Position numbers and translations under genes: made by a program | Shown: positions 42,555-50,600 of the stretch, piece after piece | Layout: every line of letters begins with the position of its first letter | How positions within the stretch are numbered: position 1 is the stretch's first letter | Assembly: GCF_051859565.1 (NCBI RefSeq) | Contig: NZ_JBHYFK010000007.1 | Coordinates: 124,001-188,000 of the forward strand | Direction: 5' to 3' | DNA from: Glycocaulis sp051859565 | Lineage (GTDB): Bacteria > Pseudomonadota > Alphaproteobacteria > Caulobacterales > Maricaulaceae | DNA: 64,000 nucleotides | The notes under the pieces: generated by a model | The model's input: only the letters and a program-made list of their open reading frames with translations | What the model was told of the DNA's origin: nothing | Databases searched by the model: none

Positions 42555-43142
42555 ATGCCCTTCGCCAAACCCTCCCGTTCCATCCCGGAGGTTTCCGGCA
42601 CGTCCTATCCTCCGCCGCATGATGAGCCGGTAAAGCACCGCGCATGGCGCGCGCTGGGCGATGCGTTCGGGCTGACGCAGTTTGGTGTCAATCTGGTGCG
42701 GCTGGAGCCGGGGGTATGGTCCTCCCAGCGCCACTGGCATGCGAAGGAGGACGAGTTCGTCTACGTGCTCTCCGGCCATCCCACGCTTGTCACCGATGCG
42801 GGCGAGGAGCGCCTGTCGCCCGGCGATTGCGCAGGCTTCCCAGCCGGCGTGAAGGACGGTCACCATCTTAAGAACGATACAGGTGAAATGGTGGAGTTTC
42901 TGGTCGTCGGCAGCCGTATTCCCGAAGATCACGGGGAGTATTCCGATATCGACATGGTCTTCCTGCCCGGCAGGGGTGGCTATACCCGGAAGGACGGGCG
43001 GCCGTTCGGCCTCTCGGGCCGCTTTACGGCCCGCAAGCGCGACCGCGCGCCCGAGCCTATGCGAGGAGCGAAGCCCGGATGGGCTGAGCATCAAAATAAA
43101 AGGTCTGGGTTCCGGGTCTGCGCTGCGCTTCGCCCGGAATGA
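42555..43142 (+). CDS. cupin-domain protein with repeat-derived C-terminus
   Basis: A 195-residue single cupin. Motif 1 is in SSQRHWHAKEDEFVYVLSGH (HWH...E) and motif 2 in LSPGDCAGFPAGVKDGHHL, with metal-binding histidines retained. Such proteins are often quercetinase- or isomerase-like; function is unassigned. The last 25 or so residues (RGAKPGWAEHQNKRSGFRV to the end) are encoded by a dispersed repeat (43104-43145), and the TGA stop lies within its conserved GGAATGACG end. The native C-terminus was therefore probably replaced. The start at MPFAKPS is the first fitting ATG; the upstream frame extension enters dxs. Confidence 0.8.
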   Translation: MPFAKPSRSIPEVSGTSYPPPHDEPVKHRAWRALGDAFGLTQFGVNLVRLEPGVWSSQRHWHAKEDEFVYVLSGHPTLVTDAGEERLSPGDCAGFPAGVKDGHHLKNDTGEMVEFLVVGSRIPEDHGEYSDIDMVFLPGRGGYTRKDGRPFGLSGRFTARKRDRAPEPMRGAKPGWAEHQNKRSGFRVCAALRPE

Positions 43143-43145
43143 CGA
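43104..43145 (+). repeat. dispersed palindromic repeat, copy A
   Basis: TCTGGGTTCCGGG then CGCCCGGAATGACGA bracket a CTGCG-rich loop; CCGGG/CCCGG form a hairpin. The same TGGGTTCCGG...CCGGAATGACGA pattern recurs at 54414-54442. This copy forms the 3' end of the cupin coding region. Confidence 0.75.
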
Positions 43146-43184
43146 AAAATGGGGCCGCGCTTGACCGCATTTTGGCCCTTCTAT

Positions 43185-43274
43185 TCGTCGTTCCCGCGCA
43201 GGCGGGAACCCAGAGCCGCCCGGCACTGTCTTCGCTTTATGATCTCTGGATCCCCGCCTGCGCGGGGATGACGA
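43185..43274. repeat. dispersed palindromic repeat, copy B
   Basis: Left arm TCGTCGTTCCCGCGCAGGCG plus GGAACCCAGAG; right arm CTCTGGATCCCCGCCTGCGC plus GGGGATGACGA. Each arm is a hairpin, and the two arms are inverted relative to each other (CCCAGAG/CTCTGG). Non-coding, between the cupin gene and the cspA terminator. Confidence 0.75.
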
Positions 43275-43297
43275 AGCGGGAGAGTTACAGCCAAAGA

Positions 43298-43331
43298 AAA
43301 ACCCCTCCTGCCCGTCGGCAGGAGGGGTTTT
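43298..43331. terminator. bidirectional terminator between cupin gene and cspA
   Basis: A-rich then CCCCTCCTGCC / GGCAGGAGGGG with 4-nt loop, flanked by AAAA on the left and TTTT on the right, so it can act for both the plus-strand cupin gene and the minus-strand cspA. Confidence 0.88.
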
Positions 43332-43383
43332 CCCGGTCAACGCCTGCGCAGCAAGCTGCGCGGTCGTGATCTCAATCTGTCAA

Positions 43384-43593
43384 TCAGGCCGATTGCAGGT
43401 TGGTCGCGGAGAATTTGCCGCTCTTGGCGTCGCGCGCTTCCTCGTAGGAAATGCGCTGGCCTTCGTTGAGGGCGGCCATGCCCGCACGTTCAACAGCCGT
43501 AGCGTGGACGAATACGTCCTTGCTGCCATCATCCGGTTGGATGAAGCCGTAGCCTTTGGTGGTGTTGAACCATTTTACAGTTCCCGTAGCCAT
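43384..43593 (-). CDS. cold-shock protein, CspA family
   Basis: A 69-residue single cold-shock domain, the usual size. MATGTVKWFNTTKGYGFIQP carries RNP1 (KGYGFIQ) and KDVFVHATAVERAG carries RNP2. It binds single-stranded nucleic acid as an RNA chaperone. The start is fixed by the family N-terminus; the longer open frame upstream is not part of it. Upstream lies a leader of up to about 180 bases shared with the divergent tlyA promoter, long enough for a cold-responsive 5' UTR, but no cold-box was identified. Confidence 0.95.
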   Translation of the reverse strand: MATGTVKWFNTTKGYGFIQPDDGSKDVFVHATAVERAGMAALNEGQRISYEEARDAKSGKFSATNLQSA

Positions 43594-43778
43594 GGGAGTA
43601 TTCCTTGTAACAAGACAAAACAAAGCGGCCTGTCGCACAGGCGCGCCAGCGGTATCGAAGAGAGGTAGAGGGAAGGGGGCGCCAAAAAAACGGAAGCGCA
43701 AAACCTGATCGTCGGCCAAATCTCGATAGGGCTTTATAGCCCACCTTGCCCGTGAACGCAAAGCAATTCCGCTGTTCA

Positions 43779-44558
43779 ATGAATATCAAGTCACCGATAG
43801 TGGAGTTTTCATTGAAAGATAGTTCTTTGAAATCTGGCAGAGCAGATCTCCAGCTGGTCGCGCTTGGCCATTTTGAAACGCGCGCGCGTGCTCAGGCGGC
43901 CATCAGGGCAGGGCGGGTGCGGGTGAATGGCGAGGTGCTGACCAAACCGTCGCAGACCATCCCACCCGGCGCTGAGATCGAGGCAGAGGCCGAACACCCT
44001 TTCGTAAGCCGCGCCGCGCTCAAGCTGGTCGCGGCTCTCGATGCATTTGCGGTCAGTCCGCAGGGACGCGTCTGTCTTGATGTGGGCAGTTCCACCGGCG
44101 GCTTTAGCGAACTTCTGCTGCAGCGCGGCGCAGCGCAGGTTTATGCGGTCGATGTTGGCCGGGACCAGCTTCATCCGTCCTTGCGTGGCCGTCCCCGCCT
44201 GACGAGCCTGGAAGGAACCGATGCGCGCAGCCTGTCACCGGCACTGATACAGGAATCACCCTCGCTGATTGTCTGCGACGCGAGCTTTATCGGTCTTGCC
44301 AAACTGCTCGGTGTGCCCCTCTCGCTGGCAGCAGCTGACGCGGATTTGATCGCCTTGTTCAAGCCACAGTTCGAGGTTGGCCGGGCCCATATCGGCAAGG
44401 GCGGTATCGTTAGCGATGAGTCGGCCGTGCAGACAGCGCTGCAGGCCTTTCAGGACTGGCTGCAAGGGCAGGGCTGGCCCGTGCAGGCTGTCACGCCCAG
44501 CCCGATTTCCGGCAGTGATGGCAACCGCGAAATCCTCGTCCATGCGAGGCGCTCATAA
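43779..44558 (+). CDS. tlyA: TlyA-family rRNA 2'-O-methyltransferase
   Basis: A 259-residue protein with an N-terminal S4 RNA-binding domain (ETRARAQAAIRAGRVRVNGE) and an FtsJ-like SAM methyltransferase domain: VSRAALKLVAALDAF, CLDVGSSTGGFSELLLQRGA, YAVDVGRDQLHPSLR, and FKPQFEVGRAHIGKGGIV. TlyA methylates 16S and 23S rRNA. The start is uncertain: ATG at 43779 has no clear ribosome-binding site, while TTG at 43812 has GGAG 6 bp upstream and would trim 11 residues; TTG/GTG codons further upstream are also in frame. It is divergent from cspA. Confidence 0.9.
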   Translation: MNIKSPIVEFSLKDSSLKSGRADLQLVALGHFETRARAQAAIRAGRVRVNGEVLTKPSQTIPPGAEIEAEAEHPFVSRAALKLVAALDAFAVSPQGRVCLDVGSSTGGFSELLLQRGAAQVYAVDVGRDQLHPSLRGRPRLTSLEGTDARSLSPALIQESPSLIVCDASFIGLAKLLGVPLSLAAADADLIALFKPQFEVGRAHIGKGGIVSDESAVQTALQAFQDWLQGQGWPVQAVTPSPISGSDGNREILVHARRS

Positions 44559-44667
44559 AGCCCCACATGGCGCATGGTTCTTACAATTATCATTGACGCT
44601 GCATCGCAGTATTTGCTTAACACACCCCTCCTGTCTCGACTGTTTACCCCCAATTGCCGGAGGCCCG

Positions 44668-46980
44668 ATGTCGCCTGTCTGGTTTGTGATCATAGCGGGC
44701 GTGAGCGCGCTCATCGCCGCTCCTGTTACGCGCGCTGCCGGGCGTTTTGCCGGGCCGCTGCTGGCACTGGTGCCGGCTTTCCTGTTCGTTTCGCTGCTGA
44801 TGCAACTGCCTGACCTGCCGGCAGGTACGGCCATTCTCCAGACGATTGACTGGGTGCCCGCTTACGGCGTTTCGCTGGGCTTCCGGCTGGACGGCTTCTC
44901 GCTGCTCTTCTCGCTTCTGATCACCGGCATCGGCACGCTGGTGGTGATCTATGCGGGCAGCTATTTCAGCGATGACGCGAAGGACCGGGGCCGTTTCCTG
45001 GGCTTTATCCTGCTGTTCATGACCGCGATGCTCGGCACGGTGCTGGCCGATGACCTCATCATGCTGTTCATCTTCTGGGAGATGACCAGCCTGGTCTCCT
45101 TCTTCCTGATCGGCTTCAAGCATGAAGACGCCAAGGCGCGCAAAGCCGCGCTCCAGTCGCTGGTCGTTACGGCGGGCGGCGGTCTGGCGCTGCTGGGCGG
45201 TATCATCATTCTGGGCCTGACGGCTGGCACGTTCTCGCTGACCGGGATCACGGCGCAGGCACCGCAGATTGCCAATTCGCCTGCCTTCCCGGCGATTATC
45301 GTTCTGGTGCTGATCGGCTGCTTCACCAAGTCGGCGCAATTCCCCTTCCATTTCTGGCTACCGAACGCCATGGCCGCGCCGACCCCGGCCAGCGCCTATC
45401 TGCACTCGGCCACCATGGTGAAGCTCGGCGTCTATCTGCTTGCCCGTTTTGATACCGGGTTTGGCGAGTACGTGATCTTCTACGGTCCGCTCATGGTATT
45501 TGGCGGTATCACCATGCTGATCTCGGCCTATGCCGTGATGCGCTCCACCGGCTTCAAGGCGGTGCTGGCCTGGTCGACCGTATGCTCGCTGGCAACGCTG
45601 GTCCTTCTGGTCGGTGTGCCGGGAGAGGCGGGCGTCAAGGCGATGATCGGCTTCCTGGTGGCCCACGCACTGTACAAGGCAGCCCTCTTTTTTGCCGCCG
45701 GGCAAGTCATTCACTCCACCCATCAGTATGAGCTGGCGCGTCTCGGGGGGCTTCGCTTCAAGCTGCCGATTACCGCGATTGCCAGCCTCCTGGCGGCGAT
45801 CTCCATGGCGGGCGTGCCCTTCTTCCTCGGCTACAAGGCGAAAGACCTGTTCCTGACCGCGGCCTTCGAGGGCGGAAACTGGGGCATGTGGCTTACGCTG
45901 GTGGCGCTGGCGAGCTCCGCCGTGATGACGGCGGTGGCTGGTCTGGCTGCGCTTAAACCCTTCTTCCTTAAGCCGCCCTATGGCGAGGTGAAGCTCTATC
46001 ACAACGAGTATTACGGCATGGCCCTGCCGCCGCTGGCGCTCGGCGTGCTGGGACTGTTCATCGGCGTCATGCCGGCTCTTGCGTGGAACAGCGTGCTGAT
46101 CCCGGCGATGAGCGCGCTCTATGGCAACACGGTGGTGCTTGAAGTTCACGCGGCGCCCAGCCTGGGCCTCAAATTCCTCATCACCCTGGGGCTTCTGGCT
46201 TCTGGGGCGGCGCTGGTCTGGTTCTGGACGCGGCTCTATCGCGACCCCGATAACGTCAAGGCCAATGTGGTCTTTGCAGACCTTGGCTATGGCGCGGTCA
46301 TGAGCTGGCTCGACCGGGCAGGGCAGGTAACAGCGCGCGCGCTGCAGACGCTGTCCTTGCGCACCTATATCGCGATTACGCTGGGCGTCTCCACGCTGGC
46401 TCTCCTGCTGTCGCTCACCGGCTTTGGCGGGGAGATGGTAACGGCTGCCGCCGCCGAACCCGTACGGCCCTACATGATCGTAGTATTGCTGCTGACCCTG
46501 ATCGGCGCCGCCGTGGCCGCGTTTGCGCGCTCGGTACTCATTGCAATCCTGGGCGTGGGTATTGTCGGCTACACCATGGCGGTGGTGTTCCTGATGAATG
46601 GCGCGCCGGACGTGGCGTTTACGCAGTTCACCGTCGAGACGCTGTCCATCGTGATCCTGCTGGCCGTACTGCTACGCCTGTCTCTGGCGCCGGCCCCGCA
46701 AAAATCCCTGTTCAAGCGTCCTCTGGCGCTGGCGATTTCGCTGGGCTTTGGCATTGCCTGCGGCCTCGGCGTACTGGCGATGAGTGTGCTGCCCTTCGAT
46801 CCGCGCCTGTCAGAATTCTTTGGCGAGGCCAGCTATGCCGAGGCGCAGGGCCGCAATGTCGTCAACGTCATCCTGGTTGACTTCCGCGCGCTCGACACGC
46901 TCGGCGAAGTGACCGTCGTGGCCTTTGCCACATTGTGCGTCTGGGCGCTGCTGCGCCGCCGCGTGAAGAAGGAGGGCTAG
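44668..46980 (+). CDS. mnhA: Mrp Na+/H+ antiporter subunit A
   Basis: A 770-residue polytopic protein, close to the normal MrpA size. It has NuoL-like helices with FRLDGFSLLFSLLITGIGTL, the conserved FWEMTSLVSFFLIGFKHED (essential Glu), FPFHFWLPNAMAAPTPASAY and LHSATMVKLGVYLLARF. The C-terminal MrpA-specific part includes GAPDVAFTQFTVETLSIVIL and NVVNVILVDFRALDTLGEVT. It is not fused to MrpB. Start chosen at MSPVWF because of GGAGG 5 bp upstream; the longer frame overlaps tlyA. It is the first gene of the seven-gene mrp operon. Confidence 0.96.
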   Translation: MSPVWFVIIAGVSALIAAPVTRAAGRFAGPLLALVPAFLFVSLLMQLPDLPAGTAILQTIDWVPAYGVSLGFRLDGFSLLFSLLITGIGTLVVIYAGSYFSDDAKDRGRFLGFILLFMTAMLGTVLADDLIMLFIFWEMTSLVSFFLIGFKHEDAKARKAALQSLVVTAGGGLALLGGIIILGLTAGTFSLTGITAQAPQIANSPAFPAIIVLVLIGCFTKSAQFPFHFWLPNAMAAPTPASAYLHSATMVKLGVYLLARFDTGFGEYVIFYGPLMVFGGITMLISAYAVMRSTGFKAVLAWSTVCSLATLVLLVGVPGEAGVKAMIGFLVAHALYKAALFFAAGQVIHSTHQYELARLGGLRFKLPITAIASLLAAISMAGVPFFLGYKAKDLFLTAAFEGGNWGMWLTLVALASSAVMTAVAGLAALKPFFLKPPYGEVKLYHNEYYGMALPPLALGVLGLFIGVMPALAWNSVLIPAMSALYGNTVVLEVHAAPSLGLKFLITLGLLASGAALVWFWTRLYRDPDNVKANVVFADLGYGAVMSWLDRAGQVTARALQTLSLRTYIAITLGVSTLALLLSLTGFGGEMVTAAAAEPVRPYMIVVLLLTLIGAAVAAFARSVLIAILGVGIVGYTMAVVFLMNGAPDVAFTQFTVETLSIVILLAVLLRLSLAPAPQKSLFKRPLALAISLGFGIACGLGVLAMSVLPFDPRLSEFFGEASYAEAQGRNVVNVILVDFRALDTLGEVTVVAFATLCVWALLRRRVKKEG

Positions 46981-46984
46981 GACC

Positions 46985-47419
46985 ATGCAGTCGGTCATTC
47001 TTAACGCGCTGGCGCGGATGTTCTTCGTCGCCATGCTGGTGTTCTCGGTCTTCATCCTGCTGCGCGGCCATGACGAGCCGGGCGGGGGCTTTATCGGCGG
47101 TCTGGCGGCGGCGTCTGCCTACACCATCGTGACCCTGGCCTTTGGCGCAGCCCGCGCCCAGCGCTGGCTGATCCTTCACCCGGTCGTGCTGATGGGGGTT
47201 GGTGTTTTCTGCGCGATCATTTCGGGCCTTCCGCCGCTGATCGGCGATTTGGGCGGCTTCCTCTACCATCTGTGGTGGGAAGGCCAGATCGGCTTTTTCC
47301 AGCTGAAGCTCGGCACCACACTGCTGTTCGATATCGGCGTCTATTTCGTCGTTATCGGCGGTGTGCTCTCCATCCTTTTCCGCATGTACGAGACCGGCGC
47401 CGAGGAGGCCAGCGAATGA
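46985..47419 (+). CDS. mnhB: Mrp Na+/H+ antiporter subunit B
   Basis: A 144-residue MrpB with four hydrophobic helices. The diagnostic LRGHDEPGGGFIGGLAAASA sits after the first helix, and FFQLKLGTTLLFDIGVYFVV near the C-terminus. It follows mnhA by 4 bp and overlaps mnhC by 4 bp (ATGA). Subunit B is needed for assembly of the hetero-oligomeric antiporter. Confidence 0.95.
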   Translation: MQSVILNALARMFFVAMLVFSVFILLRGHDEPGGGFIGGLAAASAYTIVTLAFGAARAQRWLILHPVVLMGVGVFCAIISGLPPLIGDLGGFLYHLWWEGQIGFFQLKLGTTLLFDIGVYFVVIGGVLSILFRMYETGAEEASE

Positions 47420-47814
47420 CGCTTCTCTACGCTATCGCCGTTGCTGCCATCATGGCGGCGGGCATATTCCTGATGCTGGACCGCAATGTGATCCGCATCG
47501 TGCTGGGCACGGCCCTTATCGCCACGGGTGTGAACCTGATCCTGTTCCTTGCCGGGCGGCTGGGAGCCACGGACCCGGCCATCATCCAGGCGGGCAGCTA
47601 TGCGCTGGGGGAAAGCGCAGCAAACCCGTTGCCGCAAGCCCTCGTCCTGACCGCCATTGTGATCGGCTTTGCGTTGCTGGCGCTGGCCGCCATTGTCGCC
47701 TACGAGGCGACGCGCGCGCTCGGCACGGTCAATGCCGACGAGATGATTGCCGCGCGCGATCTCGGTGATCCGTTCAAGGGTGAAGATGCCAAGGGGAGCC
47801 CTGCACGCAAATGA
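47416..47814 (+). CDS. mnhC: Mrp Na+/H+ antiporter subunit C
   Basis: A 132-residue NuoK-like membrane subunit. GIFLMLDRNVIRIVLGTALI, ATGVNLILFLAGRLG, and DPAIIQAGSYALGESAANPL plus PQALVLTAIVIGFALLALAA fit MrpC. The start ATG overlaps the mnhB stop. The longer frame upstream is a shadow through mnhB. Confidence 0.95.
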   Translation: MTLLYAIAVAAIMAAGIFLMLDRNVIRIVLGTALIATGVNLILFLAGRLGATDPAIIQAGSYALGESAANPLPQALVLTAIVIGFALLALAAIVAYEATRALGTVNADEMIAARDLGDPFKGEDAKGSPARK

Positions 47815-49304
47815 GCGCTGATCTTCTGGTCATTCTTCCCATCGTGCTGCCGCTGACAATGGCGGGTTTCTGCACCGTTTTCTGGCTGCGTCCGGACTGG
47901 CAGCGCTGGGTCACGGTGTTCGGCATGGCCCTTCTTGCGGCCGCCGGTATCGGCCTGCTGCTGGCCGTGCAGGCAGAAGGCGTGCTGTCCACGCAGCCGG
48001 GTAACTGGGCTGCGCCGTTCGGCATTTCCATCGTGGCCGATCCGCTATCGGCTCTGGCTGTGGCGGCAGCAGGACTGGTGGCGTTTGCCGCCTCTGTCTA
48101 CGCCTTCCGGGGTGTGGACCAGAATGCCCTGCATGGCGGCTTCTTCCCGCTCTTCTGCGGCCTGATGGTCGGCGTCAACGGCTCCTTCCTCACGGGCGAC
48201 ATCTTCAACCTCTATGTCTGGTTCGAGGTGCTGCTGGTCTGCGCGATCGGTCTCCTGGTCGTTCACCGCGAAGGCATCAACCTTGATGCAGCCGTGAAAT
48301 ACGCCGCGCTGAACCTGTTTGGCACCATACTGTTCCTGACGGGCGTAGCGTTCCTTTACGGCGCCACCGGAACGCTGAACTTTGCTGATCTGGCGCGTAT
48401 CGTGCCTGAGATGGAGCCGTCAGCGGGCCTGACCTTCGCACTGGTGTTGTTCCTGCTCGCCTTCGGGGTGAAGGCCGCTGCCTTCCCGCTCTTCTTCTGG
48501 CTGCCGATCGCCTACCACACAGCCCCGCCGGTCGTGTCGGCGCTGTTTGGCGCGCTGCTCACCAAGGTGGGCATCTATTCGGCCATGCGCGTCTTCATGC
48601 TGCTGTTTGAGGGCACTACGGGGCTCGTCGGCGAGGTTGTCGTCTGGGTGGCGGCGATCACGATGGTGACGGGCGCCATAGCCGCCCTCATCCAGACCGA
48701 TCTGCGCCGGATGCTCGCCTTCCTGATCGTGTCGGGCATGGGCTATCTGATGATGGGCCTCGCCCTGTCGACGCCGGAAGGGCTTGGCGCGGCGAGCTTC
48801 TACCTGATCCACGATATTCTGGTAAAAGGGGCGGTCTTCCTGCTCGCGGGCGTGATTGCCATTGCCGCCGGGTCGTCTGACCTGACGAAAATTGGCGGGC
48901 TCATCCGCACTCATCCCGTGCTGGCGGTAATCTTCCTCGGCGCCGGACTTTCGCTGGCCGGCCTGCCGCCTTTCTCCGGCTTCTGGGCCAAGGTTCTGGT
49001 GGCAGATGCAGCCTTTGACGGCGCAAAGCCCATCCTTGGCGGAATCGCGCTCGGCACCGGCCTTATCAGCCTGATGTGCGTGGTGAAAATCTGGATGGAA
49101 GCCTTCTGGAAGACCGCGCCCGAAGGCATGCGCGTCACGGCGCGCCTGCCGCTGGTGATGGTGGTTCCGGCGACCGCGCTGGTCCTCGTCAGCTTGGCCA
49201 TCGGCCTTTATGCCGGTCCGCTTATGGAGCTGACGCAGGCTGCTGGCGAGGGCCTCGCTGATCCTTCGGCCTATATCGACGCCGTCATGGGAGCAGGTCA
49301 ATGA
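47811..49304 (+). CDS. mnhD: Mrp Na+/H+ antiporter subunit D
   Basis: A 497-residue NuoN/M-like subunit. LYVWFEVLLVCAIGLLVVHR carries the conserved Glu, FGVKAAAFPLFFWLPIAYHT the conserved Lys, and HTAPPVVSALFGALLTKVGI follows. IHDILVKGAVFLLAGVIAIA and GLPPFSGFWAKVLVADAAFD complete the family pattern. Both ends overlap neighbours by 4 bp, so translation is coupled through C, D and E. It is thought to be a proton-translocating subunit with MrpA. Confidence 0.96.
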   Translation: MSADLLVILPIVLPLTMAGFCTVFWLRPDWQRWVTVFGMALLAAAGIGLLLAVQAEGVLSTQPGNWAAPFGISIVADPLSALAVAAAGLVAFAASVYAFRGVDQNALHGGFFPLFCGLMVGVNGSFLTGDIFNLYVWFEVLLVCAIGLLVVHREGINLDAAVKYAALNLFGTILFLTGVAFLYGATGTLNFADLARIVPEMEPSAGLTFALVLFLLAFGVKAAAFPLFFWLPIAYHTAPPVVSALFGALLTKVGIYSAMRVFMLLFEGTTGLVGEVVVWVAAITMVTGAIAALIQTDLRRMLAFLIVSGMGYLMMGLALSTPEGLGAASFYLIHDILVKGAVFLLAGVIAIAAGSSDLTKIGGLIRTHPVLAVIFLGAGLSLAGLPPFSGFWAKVLVADAAFDGAKPILGGIALGTGLISLMCVVKIWMEAFWKTAPEGMRVTARLPLVMVVPATALVLVSLAIGLYAGPLMELTQAAGEGLADPSAYIDAVMGAGQ

Positions 49305-49645
49305 ACCCGTTTCGACTGATCATGAAGCTTGGGATATGGGCGCAGCTCGGCGTCATCTTCCTGATCGAGCTGTTCAAGTCCTCGTTTGCAGTGGCCTGGG
49401 CGGTGATCAATCCCTCCATCAGGTTTAATCCGGCCATTGTTGCTGTACCGCTGGACCTGAAAAGCGACATCCATATCGCCACGCTGGCCAATCTGGTTTC
49501 GCTCACGCCCGGCACGACCTCGCTGCATGTCTCAGAGGATCGTTCGACCCTTTACGTGCATGCGCTCGATTGCCCGGACAGGGAGGCGATCATTTCCGGG
49601 ATCAAGACGACGTTTGAAAGCATTCTTCTCCGGTCGGAGGCATAA
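49301..49645 (+). CDS. mnhE: Mrp Na+/H+ antiporter subunit E, short form
   Basis: A 114-residue protein, shorter than classical MrpE (about 160). It starts directly with KLGIWAQLGVIFLIELFKSS, keeps NPSIRFNPAIVAVPLDLKSD and LANLVSLTPGTTSLHVSEDR, which are MrpE core motifs, but the first two membrane helices of longer homologues are absent. The start overlaps the mnhD stop, and no in-frame upstream extension is usable, so the shortening appears real for this gene. Confidence 0.88.
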   Translation: MNPFRLIMKLGIWAQLGVIFLIELFKSSFAVAWAVINPSIRFNPAIVAVPLDLKSDIHIATLANLVSLTPGTTSLHVSEDRSTLYVHALDCPDREAIISGIKTTFESILLRSEA

Positions 49646-49650
49646 CGGCC

Positions 49651-49923
49651 ATGCTGGTTGATCTTTTCCCTTCCTACCTGCTGCTGGGTCTGGTTCTGGG
49701 CCTTCTGCTGACCGGCATACGTCTCGTCATCGGGCCGGGCGTGGCTGACCGCTTCGTCGCTCTGGACATGATGACGGTGCTGGCTATCGGCATCACGGCT
49801 CTGACCACGCTGGTGACCGGACGCAAGGAATTCCTCGATATCGGGCTTGGCCTCGCCGTCACCGGCTTCATCGCCACGGTGGCGCTGGCCGTGTTCCTGG
49901 AACGCAAGGAGAGGGATCAATGA
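49651..49923 (+). CDS. mnhF: Mrp Na+/H+ antiporter subunit F
   Basis: A 90-residue three-helix protein. GLLLTGIRLVIGPGVADRFV and ALDMMTVLAIGITALTTLVT are MrpF hallmarks (GP-x-xxDR and ALD). It follows mnhE by 5 bp and overlaps mnhG by 4 bp. Confidence 0.94.
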   Translation: MLVDLFPSYLLLGLVLGLLLTGIRLVIGPGVADRFVALDMMTVLAIGITALTTLVTGRKEFLDIGLGLAVTGFIATVALAVFLERKERDQ

Positions 49924-50363
49924 TCCGCGAGATTATCGGTGCCGTCCTGATGCTGGGCGGGATGTTCTTCCTGATCGTGGCCGCGATTGGCGTGTTCCGC
50001 CTGCCTGATCCCTTCCTGCGCCTGCATGCCTCCACCAAGGCGGGTACGCTGGGCGCGGGCCTGCTGGTGGCGGGTGTCGCCGTGTCCTACACGGAGGAAA
50101 ATCTGGGCCTCACCGCCTTCGTCATCATCGTCTTCCTGCTGGCGACACTGCCTGTCGCCGGGCATCTTCTGGGGCGGGCGACCTATGTGTCGGGCGCGGA
50201 CTTCGTGATGAAGGACGGCAATGACGGGCTGAAGGGCGTGCTGCCGCGCGCAGAAGCGTCGCTGGAGGCGCGCCTTGCCGGGCGCAGCGCCGACCCGGCT
50301 TTGCCGACACCGGAAAAGCAGAAGGAAAAGGCCGAAAAGGCCAAGGTCAAAACCGGGGAATAG
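49920..50363 (+). CDS. mnhG: Mrp Na+/H+ antiporter subunit G
   Basis: A 147-residue MrpG. The N-terminal helices contain GGMFFLIVAAIGVFRLPDPF and LRLHASTKAGTLGAGLLVAG, diagnostic for the family. The last 40 residues are a Lys/Glu-rich cytoplasmic tail (KQKEKAEKAKVKTGE). It is the last gene of the operon and is followed by a terminator whose T-run merges with a dispersed repeat. Confidence 0.94.
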   Translation: MIREIIGAVLMLGGMFFLIVAAIGVFRLPDPFLRLHASTKAGTLGAGLLVAGVAVSYTEENLGLTAFVIIVFLLATLPVAGHLLGRATYVSGADFVMKDGNDGLKGVLPRAEASLEARLAGRSADPALPTPEKQKEKAEKAKVKTGE

Positions 50364-50366
50364 AAT

Positions 50367-50396
50367 AAGGGCGGCTCATCTGAGCCGCCCTTTTTT
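50367..50396 (+). terminator. rho-independent terminator of the mrp operon
   Basis: AAGGGCGGCTCA / TGAGCCGCCCTT, 2-base loop centre, followed by a run of T. Its 3' end overlaps the start of the repeat at 50391. Confidence 0.9.
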
Positions 50397-50488
50397 AGTT
50401 CTGCAACGCATCCGCGTTGCGATGTTCCGCGAAAAGTCGCGGGCGGGCGGTCGCCCTTTTCGGCGGCCTCTGGCCGCCGCAAGCCCGA
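50391..50488 (-). repeat. compound palindromic repeat, copy D (inverted relative to copy C)
   Basis: Bases 50404-50439 are the exact reverse complement of 54363-54398 (36 of 36), and the match extends to 50391 with one mismatch. The following 23 bases match at about 19, then a GGCGGCC/GGCCGCC hairpin also shared with copy C. No transposase is nearby. Confidence 0.85.
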
Positions 50489-50500
50489 ACGGGCGTCCGA

Positions 50501-50556
50501 GACACCCTCACCCTGAGGAGCCGCCGCAGGCGGCGTCTCGAAGGGGCGAGGGGCGA
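50501..50556. repeat. dispersed hairpin repeat of the CCCTGAGGAG...CTCGAAGGG type
   Basis: ACCCTCACCCTGAGGAG, a GCCGCCGCAGGCGGC hairpin, then GTCTCGAAGGGGCGAGGGG. Repeats of this pattern are scattered through many alphaproteobacterial genomes in my general knowledge; only one is clear here. Confidence 0.6.
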
Positions 50557-50600
50557 GGCCCGGCCTGTCACCGCGCAGGCGGGGAATGCGTTGCGGACAA

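Noticed and set aside
42027..43340. 437-codon minus-strand frame opposite dxs 3' end and the cupin gene
   Set aside because: Antisense to motif-supported genes; runs through repeats and shows no domain.
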